A stretch of 64,000 nt of DNA, taken from NCBI GenBank assembly GCA_010909165.1, contig VJWM01000151.1:434001-498000 (forward strand), read 5' to 3'. The first letter of the stretch is position 1. Every line of letters starts with the position of its first letter. Below the pieces are notes generated by a model. The model was not told where the DNA came from, ran no database searches, and saw nothing but the letters and a program-made list of their open reading frames with translations. The DNA comes from Anthoceros angustus (lineage: Eukaryota > Streptophyta > Anthocerotopsida > Anthocerotales > Anthocerotaceae). The position numbers and the translations under genes were made by a program. Positions 49,696 to 59,689 of this stretch are shown piece by piece.

Positions 49696-52548
49696 TCAAT
49701 GCCTGTCCCCACACGAACAAGACCCATCCACGAATCGATGCACTCGATGCGCGTCTCTCACAATGATCTCTCTCATCTCAAGGTGCGACATGATCTTCGT
49801 GCTGCTGTGGCAGTCCTCGCACATACGCAGATTTTTCGTCACCACCAAAGTTGTGCCATCCGGCGTGTTCAGCAGACCATATGCCAAGGCCAGCTTTTCT
49901 GCATGCCCACACAAAGCATCCTCCTTCTCTTGCTCAGACACTGCTCTCAGCACCAACTGTGTGTGTGGGACGTGGCCTCCTTCCTCCTTCAACCTTGTGT
50001 TCACACTCCTCAGCTTTGACGATATGTCAGACCTATCTTCCCCTACAGTGAACTCGTGCACCTCATTCTTCACTTCAATGCATGCCTTTGCTGCCTTTTT
50101 CGAGGCACCGGCTGACTTTCTCAAGTTTTCTATCCTATCCACATCATCCCACCGGCCTGCATTGGCATAAAGGTTGCCCAATAGCACATATGAACTTGCA
50201 ATATCAGGTGACAAGTGTACAAGGTGGTCAAAGCACCGTTGCCCGCGCTCTACATCACCGTAGATTTTGCAAGCAGTCAGCAAAGCCGTCCAGCTCACAG
50301 CATCATTCACTATGGTGCTCCTTAACATACTTTCTGCCTCATCCAGTTGGCCAGAGCGTCCAAGAAGATCAACCATACAGCTGTAATGATAATCCTTGGG
50401 GACAATCCCATGGTCGTCAACCATCATCCTGAAATACCTCTTGCCCTCAGCCACCAGGCCTGCATGACTGCATGCCACGAGGAGACAGATGAAAGTCGTC
50501 TCAACTGGTTGTGCACCTTGCCGAATCATGTCTTCAAAACACCGGATTGCCATGTGACCATCACCGTTTTCAGCATAGCCCTTGACCATTGCTGTCCATG
50601 TCACAGAATTTCTGGTGGGCAATCCGTCAAATATTCTGCGGGCCTCATCCAAGCTCCCACATTTTGCATACATGTCCACCAGGCAGCTGCCAATAAATGC
50701 ATCAGCCTCCAAGCCTTTTTCTCGAATCTGTGAGTGAAGCTCCCTCCCCTGCTGCAGCGCTCCCACACTCGTGCAAGCTTGGAGGAGGCACACAAATGTA
50801 ACGTGATCCACTGCCGTGATGCCCTCCTTTTGCATATTTGCATACAACGACAGGGCTTCTTTACCTAGAGCCTGCTGGGAATATCCTGAAATCATGGCAG
50901 TCCATGACACCACATCCCTTGTGGGCAGAGCGTCAAACACTTTGCGAGCATCCTCCAAGCTCCCGCATTTTGCATACATGTTTACCAAGCAGTTACCAAT
51001 AGCAGCATCAGCTTCAAGGCCTTCCTCACGAATCTGTGAGTGAAGCTGCTTTCCTTGCTGCAAGGCTCCTACACTTGCACAAGCCTGAAGAAGGCATACA
51101 AACGTAACACGATTCGCTGGAGTGATGCCCTCGTGTTGCATACTCGAGTACAGGGCCAGGGCTTCTTGACCCAGCCCCTGCTGAGAATATCCTGCGATCA
51201 TGGCAGTCCATGAGACCACATCCTTCCTGGGCAAACTGTCAAACACTTTCCGACCCTCCTGCAACCAACCGCATTTAGCATACATATTCACTAACGAGTT
51301 AGCGATGATTGCATCTCCTTCAAGGCCACGTTCACGAATCCGTGAGTGAAGCTGCTTCCCTGCCTGCAGCGCCCCCATACTGGCACAAGCCTGAAGAAGG
51401 GACACAAAAGTCACTTGATTGGCTGGAGTAATACCCTCATTCTCCATATTCGCATATAGAGCTAGAGCTTCTTGCCCAAGACCTTGCTGACTATATCCTG
51501 CGATCATGGCAGTCCATGTCACAACGTCCTTCGTAGCCAAACTGTCAAACACTTCGCGAGCATCATCCAAGCTGCCACATTTGGCGTACATACTCACCAG
51601 GCTGTTGCCAACGAAAATGTCAGCCGCGACAGGACTAGCCTGAATGTGAGCATGGACCTCCTTGCCAGCAACCAGGTCCCCTGCAGAAGCACATGCCCTC
51701 AGAGCTGCCACAAAGATATGATTGTCTGGCTGAACACCTGACTCTCGCATCTCTCGATAGAAGCTGATGGCCTGTGTGGGCTGACCGTGCCTTGCATGCG
51801 CCAAGATGATGGTGGACCACATGTGCAGGCTGGGCGTGGTCACTGTACAGAAAACCTTCACTGCCTCCTCCAATTCCCCATGAGAAGCATACATACCAAT
51901 GATGTGATTGGCCAAGAATGCGTTGGACCCGCACCCACTTGTGAGAGCAAGACAATGCACACGCCTGCCACTAACAAGATCCTTCTGTGCTATGCATCGC
52001 TTGAGCACACGAGAGAAGAGCGTGTGAGTGATAGAACATCCCCGCTGCACCAAAAGATCCAAGGCGTCAACAGCATCCCTGAGCTCTGCTTCCTCGCATC
52101 GTTTGACCATCCTGTGAACCCAAGAGTCTCCTTTATCATCACCAGGTCCTCTGGCCAGCTGCGAATCCGAATCCCAACTGGGTAGCTGCAAATCCACCCA
52201 AGCCGGTTTGTAAGAATTGTTGAGCCACAGGGGCTCCTTTGAAGTTTTGTGCCTGAAGTCGGGATGGCGTGGGCTCTTCTTGTCCGCCCTGTTGTCCCAC
52301 CAGTCTGAGGGATATGACAACCAGTGGTGCCACAAGAGCTCCTGCCGCGCTTTCTGCGTCGTTTCTTCATTACAAGTGCCTGTGGTGCCATTTTGCCAAG
52401 CAGCGAGACATGCATTCCCTTGCCCCTTGCGGAACACACATCCTGCATAAATAAAAGACGAGCTAGGCTTCGCTGCCAACATGCTGGAATCATGCAAGAT
52501 CCCATCGGGAATTGCCACACCCAGCAAGAACTCCAGCTGGAACGCCAT
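49696..52548 (-). CDS. PPR3, PLS-class PPR protein with PDF-like motif and DRH-ending domain
   Basis: 950 codons from ATG 52548, intronless; the frame runs 52 codons further upstream but has no ATG there. Residues 71-124: LLWHHWLSYPSDWWDNR, SPRHPDFRHKTSKEPLWL, KPAWVDLQL (PDF-like motif). PPR motifs start near residue 145; about six PLS triplets follow with the same consensus as PPR1/2. E region: VETTFICLLVACSHAGLVAE, MVDLLGRSGQLDEAE. The C-terminal domain keeps HAEKLALAYG and [11 protein letters not shown], has KKAAKACIEV in the PG-box position, and ends CSCGDRH. All reading is in frame, and the third-position differences from PPR1/2 suggest an older, functional paralogue. Predicted organellar RNA editing factor. 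Its start lies 377 bases from the GNA1 start on the other strand. Confidence 0.93.
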   Translation of the reverse strand: MAFQLEFLLGVAIPDGILHDSSMLAAKPSSSFIYAGCVFRKGQGNACLAAWQNGTTGTCNEETTQKARQELLWHHWLSYPSDWWDNRADKKSPRHPDFRHKTSKEPLWLNNSYKPAWVDLQLPSWDSDSQLARGPGDDKGDSWVHRMVKRCEEAELRDAVDALDLLVQRGCSITHTLFSRVLKRCIAQKDLVSGRRVHCLALTSGCGSNAFLANHIIGMYASHGELEEAVKVFCTVTTPSLHMWSTIILAHARHGQPTQAISFYREMRESGVQPDNHIFVAALRACASAGDLVAGKEVHAHIQASPVAADIFVGNSLVSMYAKCGSLDDAREVFDSLATKDVVTWTAMIAGYSQQGLGQEALALYANMENEGITPANQVTFVSLLQACASMGALQAGKQLHSRIRERGLEGDAIIANSLVNMYAKCGWLQEGRKVFDSLPRKDVVSWTAMIAGYSQQGLGQEALALYSSMQHEGITPANRVTFVCLLQACASVGALQQGKQLHSQIREEGLEADAAIGNCLVNMYAKCGSLEDARKVFDALPTRDVVSWTAMISGYSQQALGKEALSLYANMQKEGITAVDHVTFVCLLQACTSVGALQQGRELHSQIREKGLEADAFIGSCLVDMYAKCGSLDEARRIFDGLPTRNSVTWTAMVKGYAENGDGHMAIRCFEDMIRQGAQPVETTFICLLVACSHAGLVAEGKRYFRMMVDDHGIVPKDYHYSCMVDLLGRSGQLDEAESMLRSTIVNDAVSWTALLTACKIYGDVERGQRCFDHLVHLSPDIASSYVLLGNLYANAGRWDDVDRIENLRKSAGASKKAAKACIEVKNEVHEFTVGEDRSDISSKLRSVNTRLKEEGGHVPHTQLVLRAVSEQEKEDALCGHAEKLALAYGLLNTPDGTTLVVTKNLRMCEDCHSSTKIMSHLEMREIIVRDAHRVHRFVDGSCSCGDRH

Positions 52549-52925
52549 CTCCTCCTGCCTGGTCCACCGTTCAGGTCTGCTGCCTACTCCTGGTGCTTGT
52601 CTTGCTGCTCCATCCTCGGGCTCCCGACATGTTGCTGTGGCGAAACTGGTAAAATCGAGAGCGAGGCAAAAACGATGCCTGCACGTCCTAGGGTAAGCTG
52701 TCAAACCAATGCGATCATCCGCTGAATGTTAGAAAGATATCTCGGTCCGAAGCCAGGACAAGCCTTGAGGTCCTTCACCGTGTTGGATCAACTACATACA
52801 TATGTAACCTGTCATTGCTGTCCAAGTCTGGCTTGTGGCAACAATATCTGACACAGAGACAATGAACTTGCCTACCACAATCAAGAGACTTCAGTGACAT
52901 CTTGCGACCTACTCCCGTCCACATA
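52549..52925. promoter_or_regulatory. Divergent intergenic region PPR3/GNA1
   Basis: 377 bases between the opposed ATGs of PPR3 and GNA1. No TATA box or recognised element. Promoters for both genes are expected here, by geometry only. The upstream extension of the PPR3 frame (to 52704) is Arg-rich and might be leader sequence. Confidence 0.45.
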
Positions 52926-53864
52926 ATGGCTCTTCAGTCCGACGAGCACAATCTGAGGCCGCTGGAAGCTCGTGACTTCCACAAAGGTGAGGGTCTCGAT
53001 GTGCTTCTGTCTTTCTGTTGAGTTGTTGCTTTGGGTTGTAACTCTGTTTGTGCCCAGGTTATTTTGACTTGCTGGAACAGCTCACGGTTGTGGGTGACGT
53101 CTCTGAAACACAGTTCGTTGGTAAGGATGCTGTGTCGGTATCCGGTCGTGATCAATGTGATCTGGTGGAGGAGCAGATGAAGTTGGAATGTGCTGACCTG
53201 ATGCAGGTCGGTTGGAACAGCTGCAGAAACGAGGGGACCTTCATCATGTTGTTGTCGTTGAAGGTGGGATGTAACCCTGTTGAACCCTGTTATTGCCAAG
53301 CCCAGCCCTCATCTGTCCTTTTGTCTACGATTGTTTGAACAGATGTGCGAAGAAGCAAAGTAGTGGCCACGGGAAGCCTGATGATAGAAGAGAAATTCAT
53401 CCGCAATTGTGGCAAGGTAAGCCATCTCTCAAGGACTCTCTTGTGCTGTGTCTGTAACTTTCACATGCTTACCGTGTCCTGAAATCCTTTCTCCAGGTGG
53501 GGCACATAGAAGACGTTGTAGTAGACAAAGGTGCTCGCGGCTTGCACCTTGGGCAGAGGTAATAGCGCAACTCTCCACCTTTCCCCCTTTCTAAGGGGAA
53601 GCTAATCCGGTTTCTTCAGTTTGTTCACTGAACCCGAGCTGATGTAGGGTGGTGGAAGCTTTGACAACCAGAGCAAAAGAAGCAGGATGCTACAAGGTAC
53701 GTGCCGGCGGGTTTGCAAAGAATGTTCAAACATATTGCTCAAGCCTGAAAAGATGGTGTGGCAATGCAATGCAGGTGATACTGGATTGTACTGCCGAAAA
53801 TGCTTCGTTCTATGAAAAGTGCGGTTTCTTCAGAAAAGACGTCCAAATGGCGCTCTATTTTTAG
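52926..53864 (+). CDS. GNA1: Glucosamine-6-phosphate N-acetyltransferase, 7 exons
   Basis: Seven exons with GT-AG introns and compatible phases: 52926-52986, 53058-53120, 53207-53263, 53343-53416, 53497-53558, 53648-53696 and 53775-53864 (456 bases, 151 residues), the usual length of plant GNA1. Residues include LRPLEARDFHKGYFDLLEQL, TVVGDVSETQF, VVATGSLMIEEKFIRNCGK, VGHIEDVVVD, the acetyl-CoA loop region ARGLHLGQRVV, and a C-terminus reading FYEKCGFFRKDVQMALYF. The GNAT-fold enzyme acetylates glucosamine-6-phosphate with acetyl-CoA to give GlcNAc-6-P on the route to UDP-GlcNAc for N-glycans and GPI anchors. Known plant members act in cytosol/ER. Introns are only 71-91 bases. All splice sites were inferred by homology and phase, without transcript evidence. 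Confidence 0.93.
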
Positions 53865-54539
53865 GGTTTCCAGACATCTCCCTTCCTGTGTGGGCAGCCT
53901 TATTGCCTGTAGGACCTATTGAATCACAGAGCCACAGACAAGCTTTATTCACAGTGGAAGTGGTCGTGTTTGCTGTTCTTGCGAACTACAAAGTCCTGCC
54001 TAAGTTCACTGTTCTGGTTCTGCCTGATACAACCTTCAGTGTATATCAGGCAGAATCTTACATGAGGTGCATGTGCACCCATTGCAGATCTGCAATGTGA
54101 CAACTTCCCTCAACTGGAATGATCCTGTCACACTCAATGAAGCTTTGAACAACTCAAGGATACTTATAACGGTAGGCAAAGGCCATGGCAACTGGATTTC
54201 ATGTCAGGTCAGGGCAACCGCATGCCCCTGGGGTCTTGGCAAACAGGCCACGCATATGCACGCAGACGACAGGCACGTTAGTGAAAGAGGATTGCCACTT
54301 TCACTCAGCAAAGGCCGACTCGATGCATCTGACTACTGAATACTGAAAGCAGGTCTCGCACAGTCATCCCGCACGCATGTGCGCATGTGTAGCATCCTAT
54401 CCATGCAGAATCCCACCAATTTGCCTTCAAGAACGCATGCCTGCATGCTCAAACGTGTGCAGCTTCTGCCGTGTGGGATTCTGTTGACAAGGATCCCACA
54501 CGGCAATGGCGAGCGCACACGGTGATATCGTCGGGCGGG
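53865..54539. other. GNA1 downstream region, no gene recognised
   Basis: Presumably the 3' UTR and spacer. A plus-strand frame contains ESYMRCMCTHCRSAM near 54.05-54.10 kb, a small Cys/His cluster of unknown meaning. GCATGTGCGCATGTG and GCATGCCTGCATGC words recur near 54.37-54.45 kb. Confidence 0.4.
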
Positions 54540-54650
54540 GGATGCTCTCCCAGCCTACGGGTAATGTGTGAGAGGATGCCGATGTAGCTGTAACCTAATA
54601 TCATGTGACATGGGTCATGGGCGCATGCATATTCCGCCATAATTTGGGAA
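54540..54650 (-). repeat. Dispersed repeat, inverted copy of 46.36-46.47 kb
   Basis: On the minus strand, ATGGCGGAATATGC, CCCATGACCCATGTCACATG and TTAGGTTACA match the plus strand at 46.36-46.42 kb with about 75-80% identity by eye. Not identified as a known element. Confidence 0.6.
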
Positions 54651-55823
54651 CTCCGCCTACCTACACCCGAGGCAGATCGGGGCGGAGCCGTCCAGGGCGA
54701 AGCCATTGCAGCGACGGAAGACACGATCTGGGCGGAGCCGTTGCATCGACGGGCGATTCTAGCGGTTAGCCTGGTGAGCGGGCGATTAAGTATTGGACAG
54801 AAAATAGTTGCAGACCGATGAGGTACGGGCAAGGCATGTTAGGAACCATGTCCTCTTCTGGGCATGCCATCCCGTAAGCGGGTGGAATGTGCATTACGAG
54901 CTCAAAGAATTCTGTCACCCTGAATTGTGGGAGTCTGTTGGCTGAATTGCGGTTGTGTGCATTGCCGCTTTCAACAATGCCAGTTGCGGGCATCAAAAGG
55001 CCATGGACAATTTGTGTCAACATTGCGGCTCTCAACCAAATTGGCCCTGTTCCTTGATGCAGACACAGTGCGGATTTCAACATTACAGCCGTCCATGGAA
55101 AGCCGAGCAACCGGTTCACGTTCAGATTAGCAGGTGTGGCACTAGTTCCAGTTGTTTCCTCGTTCCAGTTCCTGATGTTTATATTCAGTTCACGATTGCA
55201 TCGGTTCCCCACTCCAGTTTCTGATGTTTAACTCTTGTTCGTGTTGCCCACTCCAGCGTGTATGATATTTCTAACTCTTGTTCTTGTTATTTCTTTGGCC
55301 TCCTCCTCGGAAGCGGGGGATCCTTTGGATCCATGTGCCATTGGAGGCAGGCCCGCTTCCCAAGAAGCTTTATGAGTTGCCTCGCTGCACCTTTACTTGG
55401 GCACCTTGTGCAGTCCCAGCCACCTTCCACCTTCAAATTCCCCTTCCTTTCCACCAGCCTCTCCAGTAACTCCTTTTCCTAACCTTGGACAGCCATCAGT
55501 GTCCAGCAACCCTTGTATAATAGACTTGGAAGCTCCTTCCCTGCCTCTTGGGAAAAGCTCCTTCCCTGCCTCTTGGGAAATCGTGTGACGGATCTAAGAA
55601 GAAGTCGAAAACTTCAAAAGCTGGCAGTAGCTATTGGCAAGAAAAGGCCGAAGATGTCGGAATCGAGATATTTTAGGGGTGGGAAGACCACCACATTTAG
55701 AACCTAATAGTGTTCAGGGGATCAAAGGATGCAGAATTTGACAAGTCCCGCAAACAAGGTACTTGCTTGTCCATCTAACGCATTGAGTACTGAGTTAGGG
55801 AAGCTTGATTTGTATAAGTTGTT
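54651..55823. other. Spacer with small repeats
   Basis: Contains a repeated GGCGGAGCCGT word near 54.68-54.74 kb, three copies of CCAGTT(C/T)CTGATGTTTA or its remnants near 55.16-55.26 kb, and an exact 25-bp tandem repeat (AGCTCCTTCCCTGCCTCTTG...) at 55531 and 55556. A 148-codon minus-strand frame (54766-55212) has no recognisable domain. Confidence 0.5.
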
Positions 55824-56380
55824 GTGTTGGTGTTCCACGAGGTGGACATTTGGAATAAGATGGCTACAAAGGTGGCCATGGTTTGTGCAAACTTTGACAA
55901 GTCTGGTGAGGCTTGTCAAAAATGGAAATCAATTTACAACGATTACAAGATAGAGGAGGTAGCAAATTTTGTTTTTGGTAATGCTAGGTCCGAATGTTAT
56001 CATGGTATGACCTTGTTGATCAATTCATGCAGCATAGGGCACATGTAGTATGTGAGACTCATGTTGATTCACACCAAGCTTTGGAGTCAGTGTGGAGTCA
56101 GTGGACAAGATATGAGAGTCCTATGTTGACACCTTGGAGAAGGTGTCACAAGGTAGCTATCGCACGAGGTAAGTACTTGCATTCATATGAGCACTTCCTC
56201 AACAGACAACCAAGCAAGAACATCAAATATGCAAATATAGGTGCAAACCAATTCTCCCTTGAAAATGTGAGACTCCAAGTCAAAACATTATCATTAGTAG
56301 GATTACTTACGTATAAACCTCATGTAGCGAATTGTGCACAAAACCAATCTTCTTCGGGAACCTCATCTGGAGGTGGCTAA
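55824..56380 (+). pseudogene. Myb/trihelix-like DNA-binding protein fragment
   Basis: Frame one (55824-56048) reads VDIWNKMATKVAMVCANFDKSGEACQKWKSIYNDYK: a Trp-centred helix followed by a C-x3-W-x3-Y-x2-YK pattern, as in trihelix or Myb/SANT-like domains that often accompany Harbinger elements. After a frameshift near 56.0 kb, frame two (to 56380) gives WYDLVDQFMQHRAHV, LHSYEHFLNRQPSK and ends in a Ser/Gly-rich tail. One further copy of the HSYEHFL segment lies near 19.9 kb, which suggests a repeat family. No start region was identified. Confidence 0.5.
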
Positions 56381-56484
56381 ACACAAAACATATAAAATCC
56401 CCTATTGCACCGATCACAAAGAAGCATCACATCATCTTCTTTAGTACGTCCACAAACTTGTCACACTAACTTTTTGATTGGACA

Positions 56485-56880
56485 TCACATTGTAGGTTGC
56501 AGTTGAGGGTCCAAATTGGCTAAGTAGCATGGTGCGCAATCCTTAAGGTGTTGGCTGGCTTCCGATGCAGGTAGACATAGTCTCCAACTTCGAACTTGCG
56601 CCCCTTGGGTTTTTATGTCCCTCCCCTTGTGTAAGCAAAGCGCAATTGATCTCTTGGCTGCATTATGGCAAGGTTCTCCATTGCCATAGGCATGATCCAT
56701 CTGAAAAGCTCTGCCTGCCTTTCCAGGTCTCGTAGGCAGTCATCAGGATTGCGCCAATCCATTGGTGCTTGTAGCCTTGCTTCCCTCACATTTGGCAAAA
56801 ATGGTTGTCGCCATATAACAAGTAGTATGGCGAAAAGTTGCTCAAGGCCGCTTGATTGCTTACCCTATATCCTAGCACTA
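56485..56880 (-). pseudogene. Integrase C-terminal fragment
   Basis: Minus-strand pieces in two frames: ALSNFSPYYLLYGDNHF (end of the integrase core region), MPMAMENLAIMQPRDQLRFA, then GRDIKTQGAQVRSW near 56.6 kb and CAPCYLANLDPQLQPTM at the end. This matches the tail of plant Ty3/gypsy integrases up to the last conserved Cys-rich words. The DDE core is missing. Confidence 0.7.
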
Positions 56881-57800
56881 GATACGACATCCCTTGATGG
56901 TCAGTGATCAATCAAAACTGATGTCCAAACAAATACAGATGAAAATATCCGACTACCCACACTGCTGCAAGACATTGTCCATTAGGTAGTTGGACTCCGC
57001 CTAGTTGTTTCTCAGACTCGCATAAGCAATGACATGTTCCTCTTCCTTGTCATTGATCTATGCCAAGATTGCCTCTATGCCGTACTTGCTCCAATCAGTG
57101 TAAAGTACGAACGGCTTACTAAAGTCTGGATAACCAAGAATTAGCGAGCTCATGAGTCTACCCTTCAACTCCATGAAAGCTAACTCCTCCTCTTGAGTCC
57201 AACGCGAAGTAACAAACTTCTTCAATAGATCGTTCAACGGTCGCGCAATCCTGCTCATCCGTGGAATGAACTTTCTGTAGTATCCTGCCAACCCTAAAAA
57301 TGCCCTCAATTTCAAGGTGTCATTTGGCCTGGGAATGCACGCGATTGCCTCCATTTGGTGAAACCCTAGCCTCAAGTCCAATGTTGAGAAGAACTTGACA
57401 GACCCAATGGTGTCGAAGATCTCTTCGACTGTTGGCATGGGATAGTGGTCATGCGGGATTCGTTCGTTTCTCCTCTCCGTCCACAGTCCATTCTCATCCT
57501 TCTTCTTTGAAAGCACTATCGCAACTGTCTACTACGAATTAGATTGTCGAATCAGCCCTAGCTTGACAAGCTCTTGGTATGGATTCTCAACCAAGGCCCA
57601 CCCAAGTGTGAAAGCAAACACATGTCGCAATGCATCCAGCAACTCCTTCAGCTGACGCCATTGATTGCTCTTCTCCTCGGCACATGTCAACCACTCATGT
57701 GGTTGTGGCTCGGATGGCTTGCACGCTTCCTCTACGCGCTCACCCCCCTTGACCTCCAAACTCGCCTTCTCTTCTTGAGAAGCGAGTGCTGGAATGTCCT
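56881..57800 (-). pseudogene. Reverse transcriptase / RNase H fragment with palm deletion
   Basis: RSLKELLDA-like linker (QWRQLKELLDALRHVFAF, 57.65 kb), YQELVKLGLIRQSNS, LSKKKDENGLW, NERIPHDHYPMPTVEEIFDT, VKFFSTLDLRLGFHQMEAI (57.37), then an abrupt jump to ACIPRPNDTLKLRAFLGLAG (57.34) and YYRKFIPRMSRIARPLNDLL, WTQEEELAFMELK, and RNase H starting YTDWSKYGIEAIL (57.06). Near 56.9-57.0 kb, LAAVWVVGYFHLYLFGHQF and LITDHQGMSYL continue RNase H. About 130 residues, including the catalytic YxDD, are missing between HQMEAI and ACIPRP. Confidence 0.82.
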
Positions 57801-57873
57801 TTGCCCACCAAACCTTTTGGTTCAAGCCCGCCTTCTTTTGGTTTCGAAGTTGACAAGCGACTCTAGCGCTGAA

Positions 57874-58905
57874 CAACCAGGTCATCATGTTCATGTCAAA
57901 TGCTTGCCCAAGCAATCGACACTGTTCCTTCTCGGTCACTCCCGGTGTCTTCATGGCTCGATGGCAATATCTGTGTAAAAGGGGTTTCTCCACAAAACCC
58001 CTTTTACACACCTGACGTCGGACCTTTTGCACTTGAAAAAATCCGCACTACAATCAGCCTTTTTGGTGTTTCTCTGCAGACATGTCACACGCAACCTTTT
58101 GAATAATTGTTTTGATACACGTTATTTGAGATTGTAGATTGCAAGTACGTGGCAAAAACCTATTAGACTTGGACATAAATGTTAGCCAAGCCGCTGTGGG
58201 GTGTCCAGGCGTGTTCATAGGGAAGTGCAGCAACTTGCCAGTCTTGATGATTTGCTGGGCATGCCTTCCCGATGCTAGCACATCCTTGACAACATGATCA
58301 AGCTGCTTGGTGAACGACCTCGCCAACTTCAGATGTTCTAAGGGAGCAAGGTTAGTTCACATGGACCTCTCCTACGAGCTCTCGAACTAAATTGAGCTGC
58401 ATCCAATAACAACTTTGACCCAACAGTCCCTGGATTGTGCCAAAGTCCTCCTAGACTTACTTTTTCACGCTCATGCATGTTGGCACATTCTTGATCATGT
58501 ATCCACAAGGCCTTTCTTGCCCATTCTGGATCAAGCGTAAGATCCTCATCAAGTCATAGAATGTTGTTCGTGGGTCCTTTAGACCCTGATCCTTGCCTGT
58601 AGAAGAGAGTCCCTGACACTCGCAATCTGCGATGACAAGGTCAATTGATTGCTCAGAAAGAGCTCAAATAGGACAACCCTATAATGCGAACATCCTTCGG
58701 CACCGCTGTCTGGTAACCCTTCACTAACTCCCACGTTAGGAGATTATAGTACTCCCCTATCAAGACCCGCATGCGCTTCTGTGACAATCCTTGCTTTCGG
58801 ATCCGGGTCACAATGCACGTATCTTCGTACTTTGGTGCCACTTTTCAGCATTGCTTCCAAGCCTGTACTGATGCCTTCAAAGAGTTCCACTAGCATTATG
58901 TCATC
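57874..58905 (-). pseudogene. Cytosine-5 DNA methyltransferase-like domain within gypsy pol
   Basis: Read on the minus strand with frameshifts at about 58.775 and 58.66 kb. Motif I (AdoMet binding) is IMLVELFEGISTGLEAMLKS (58.90-58.84), then RRYVHCDPDP (motif II region), PKDVRIIGLS, IDLVIADCECQGLS with the catalytic Cys codon at 58616-58618 (motif IV, usually PCQ, here ECQ), a G-L-K-D-P-R segment, GYMIKNVPT (motif VI, usually ENV; the Glu codon is AAG, Lys), a WTNLAPL-like stretch around 58.33-58.15, and VTEKEQCRLLGQAFDMNMMT (57.93-57.87), matching motifs IX-X. Lies between protease and RT. It would methylate cytosine if intact, but this copy is broken and has lost the motif VI Glu. Confidence 0.82.
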
Positions 58906-59189
58906 TTTCCAAGGTCGCCATGTGATCACCTGGGTGTTAAGGTTACAAACAGGCTCAACCCTAAGCAAGAACTTGCAGCAGTTCTTTGGCTAGAGGTTCG
59001 AGCAGGTATGGTGTGTCCGTCACCATGGTCCCAACCACTGGGTAGATGCTCTTGGTAATGAGATTCTCATGATCCTTGCCATGTAACTGCTGAGAAATGC
59101 GGGCAATCCGTTGATCAGTTTTGCTCCAGCTTCTCCAGCCTAGTCGAGAGTACATTATCTCCATCCACAAATCCACCATGACTCAAGGT

Positions 59190-59475
59190 TTGTACAAAGC
59201 GTTCACTCCCAGCAAAACATCGAATGTGTCTGCATTAGTGACCAAGCAGTGTACCTCGACAAAGGTGAAGTCAGCTGTTCGTAGTTTGAATGAAACCTTC
59301 AGCTTGTACCTCGTCACCCCCAACACACGCTCTGTGGTCCCGGCTACAATCTGGATCCTCTACTTGGTTTCCTTCAACTTGTCTTGGTGGAGACCCAATA
59401 CTTCCTTCACTCTTCTTCCAACGATCACCGGCTGTGCCCCGGTATCAAATAACACCCTCTTGGTACGAATCCATT
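59190..59475 (-). pseudogene. Gypsy aspartic protease
   Basis: Minus-strand reading RTKRVLFDTGAQPVIVGRRV places the retropepsin catalytic triplet DTG near 59.45 kb, followed after one stop by VAGTTERVLGVTRYKLKVSF, FTFVEVHCLVTNADTFDVLL and GVNALY. This is the full-length protease fold in one frame apart from a TAG near 59.36 kb. Differs in sequence from the protease of the 1-7 kb element, so the two gypsy elements belong to different families. Confidence 0.82.
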
Positions 59476-59689
59476 GATTTCAATGTCTCTCCCGATTGTT
59501 GATCAAAGCCACCCCCACTCATGCAGCATGCCACTTCTTCACCGAAATGCTTAGCTCCAAGGTTAGCAAAGACGTCATTGCTACGTGCTGTGGCACATCG
59601 TGGACTTTTGCTTCATTTTCAAGGGTTGTCAACATCCGTCAAGTCAAAACCTTGACTTCCTTCACGCTCAGCCCCATATCTTGTAGGCT

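Noticed and set aside
54766-55212. 148-codon minus-strand frame
   Set aside because: No similarity recognised, no promoter or splice context, and small direct repeats inside.
55824-56048. Accessory Myb-like gene of the Harbinger element at 21.5 kb
   Set aside because: It lies 32 kb away, is frameshifted, and no terminal inverted repeats link it to the transposase-like gene. Only general family association remains.
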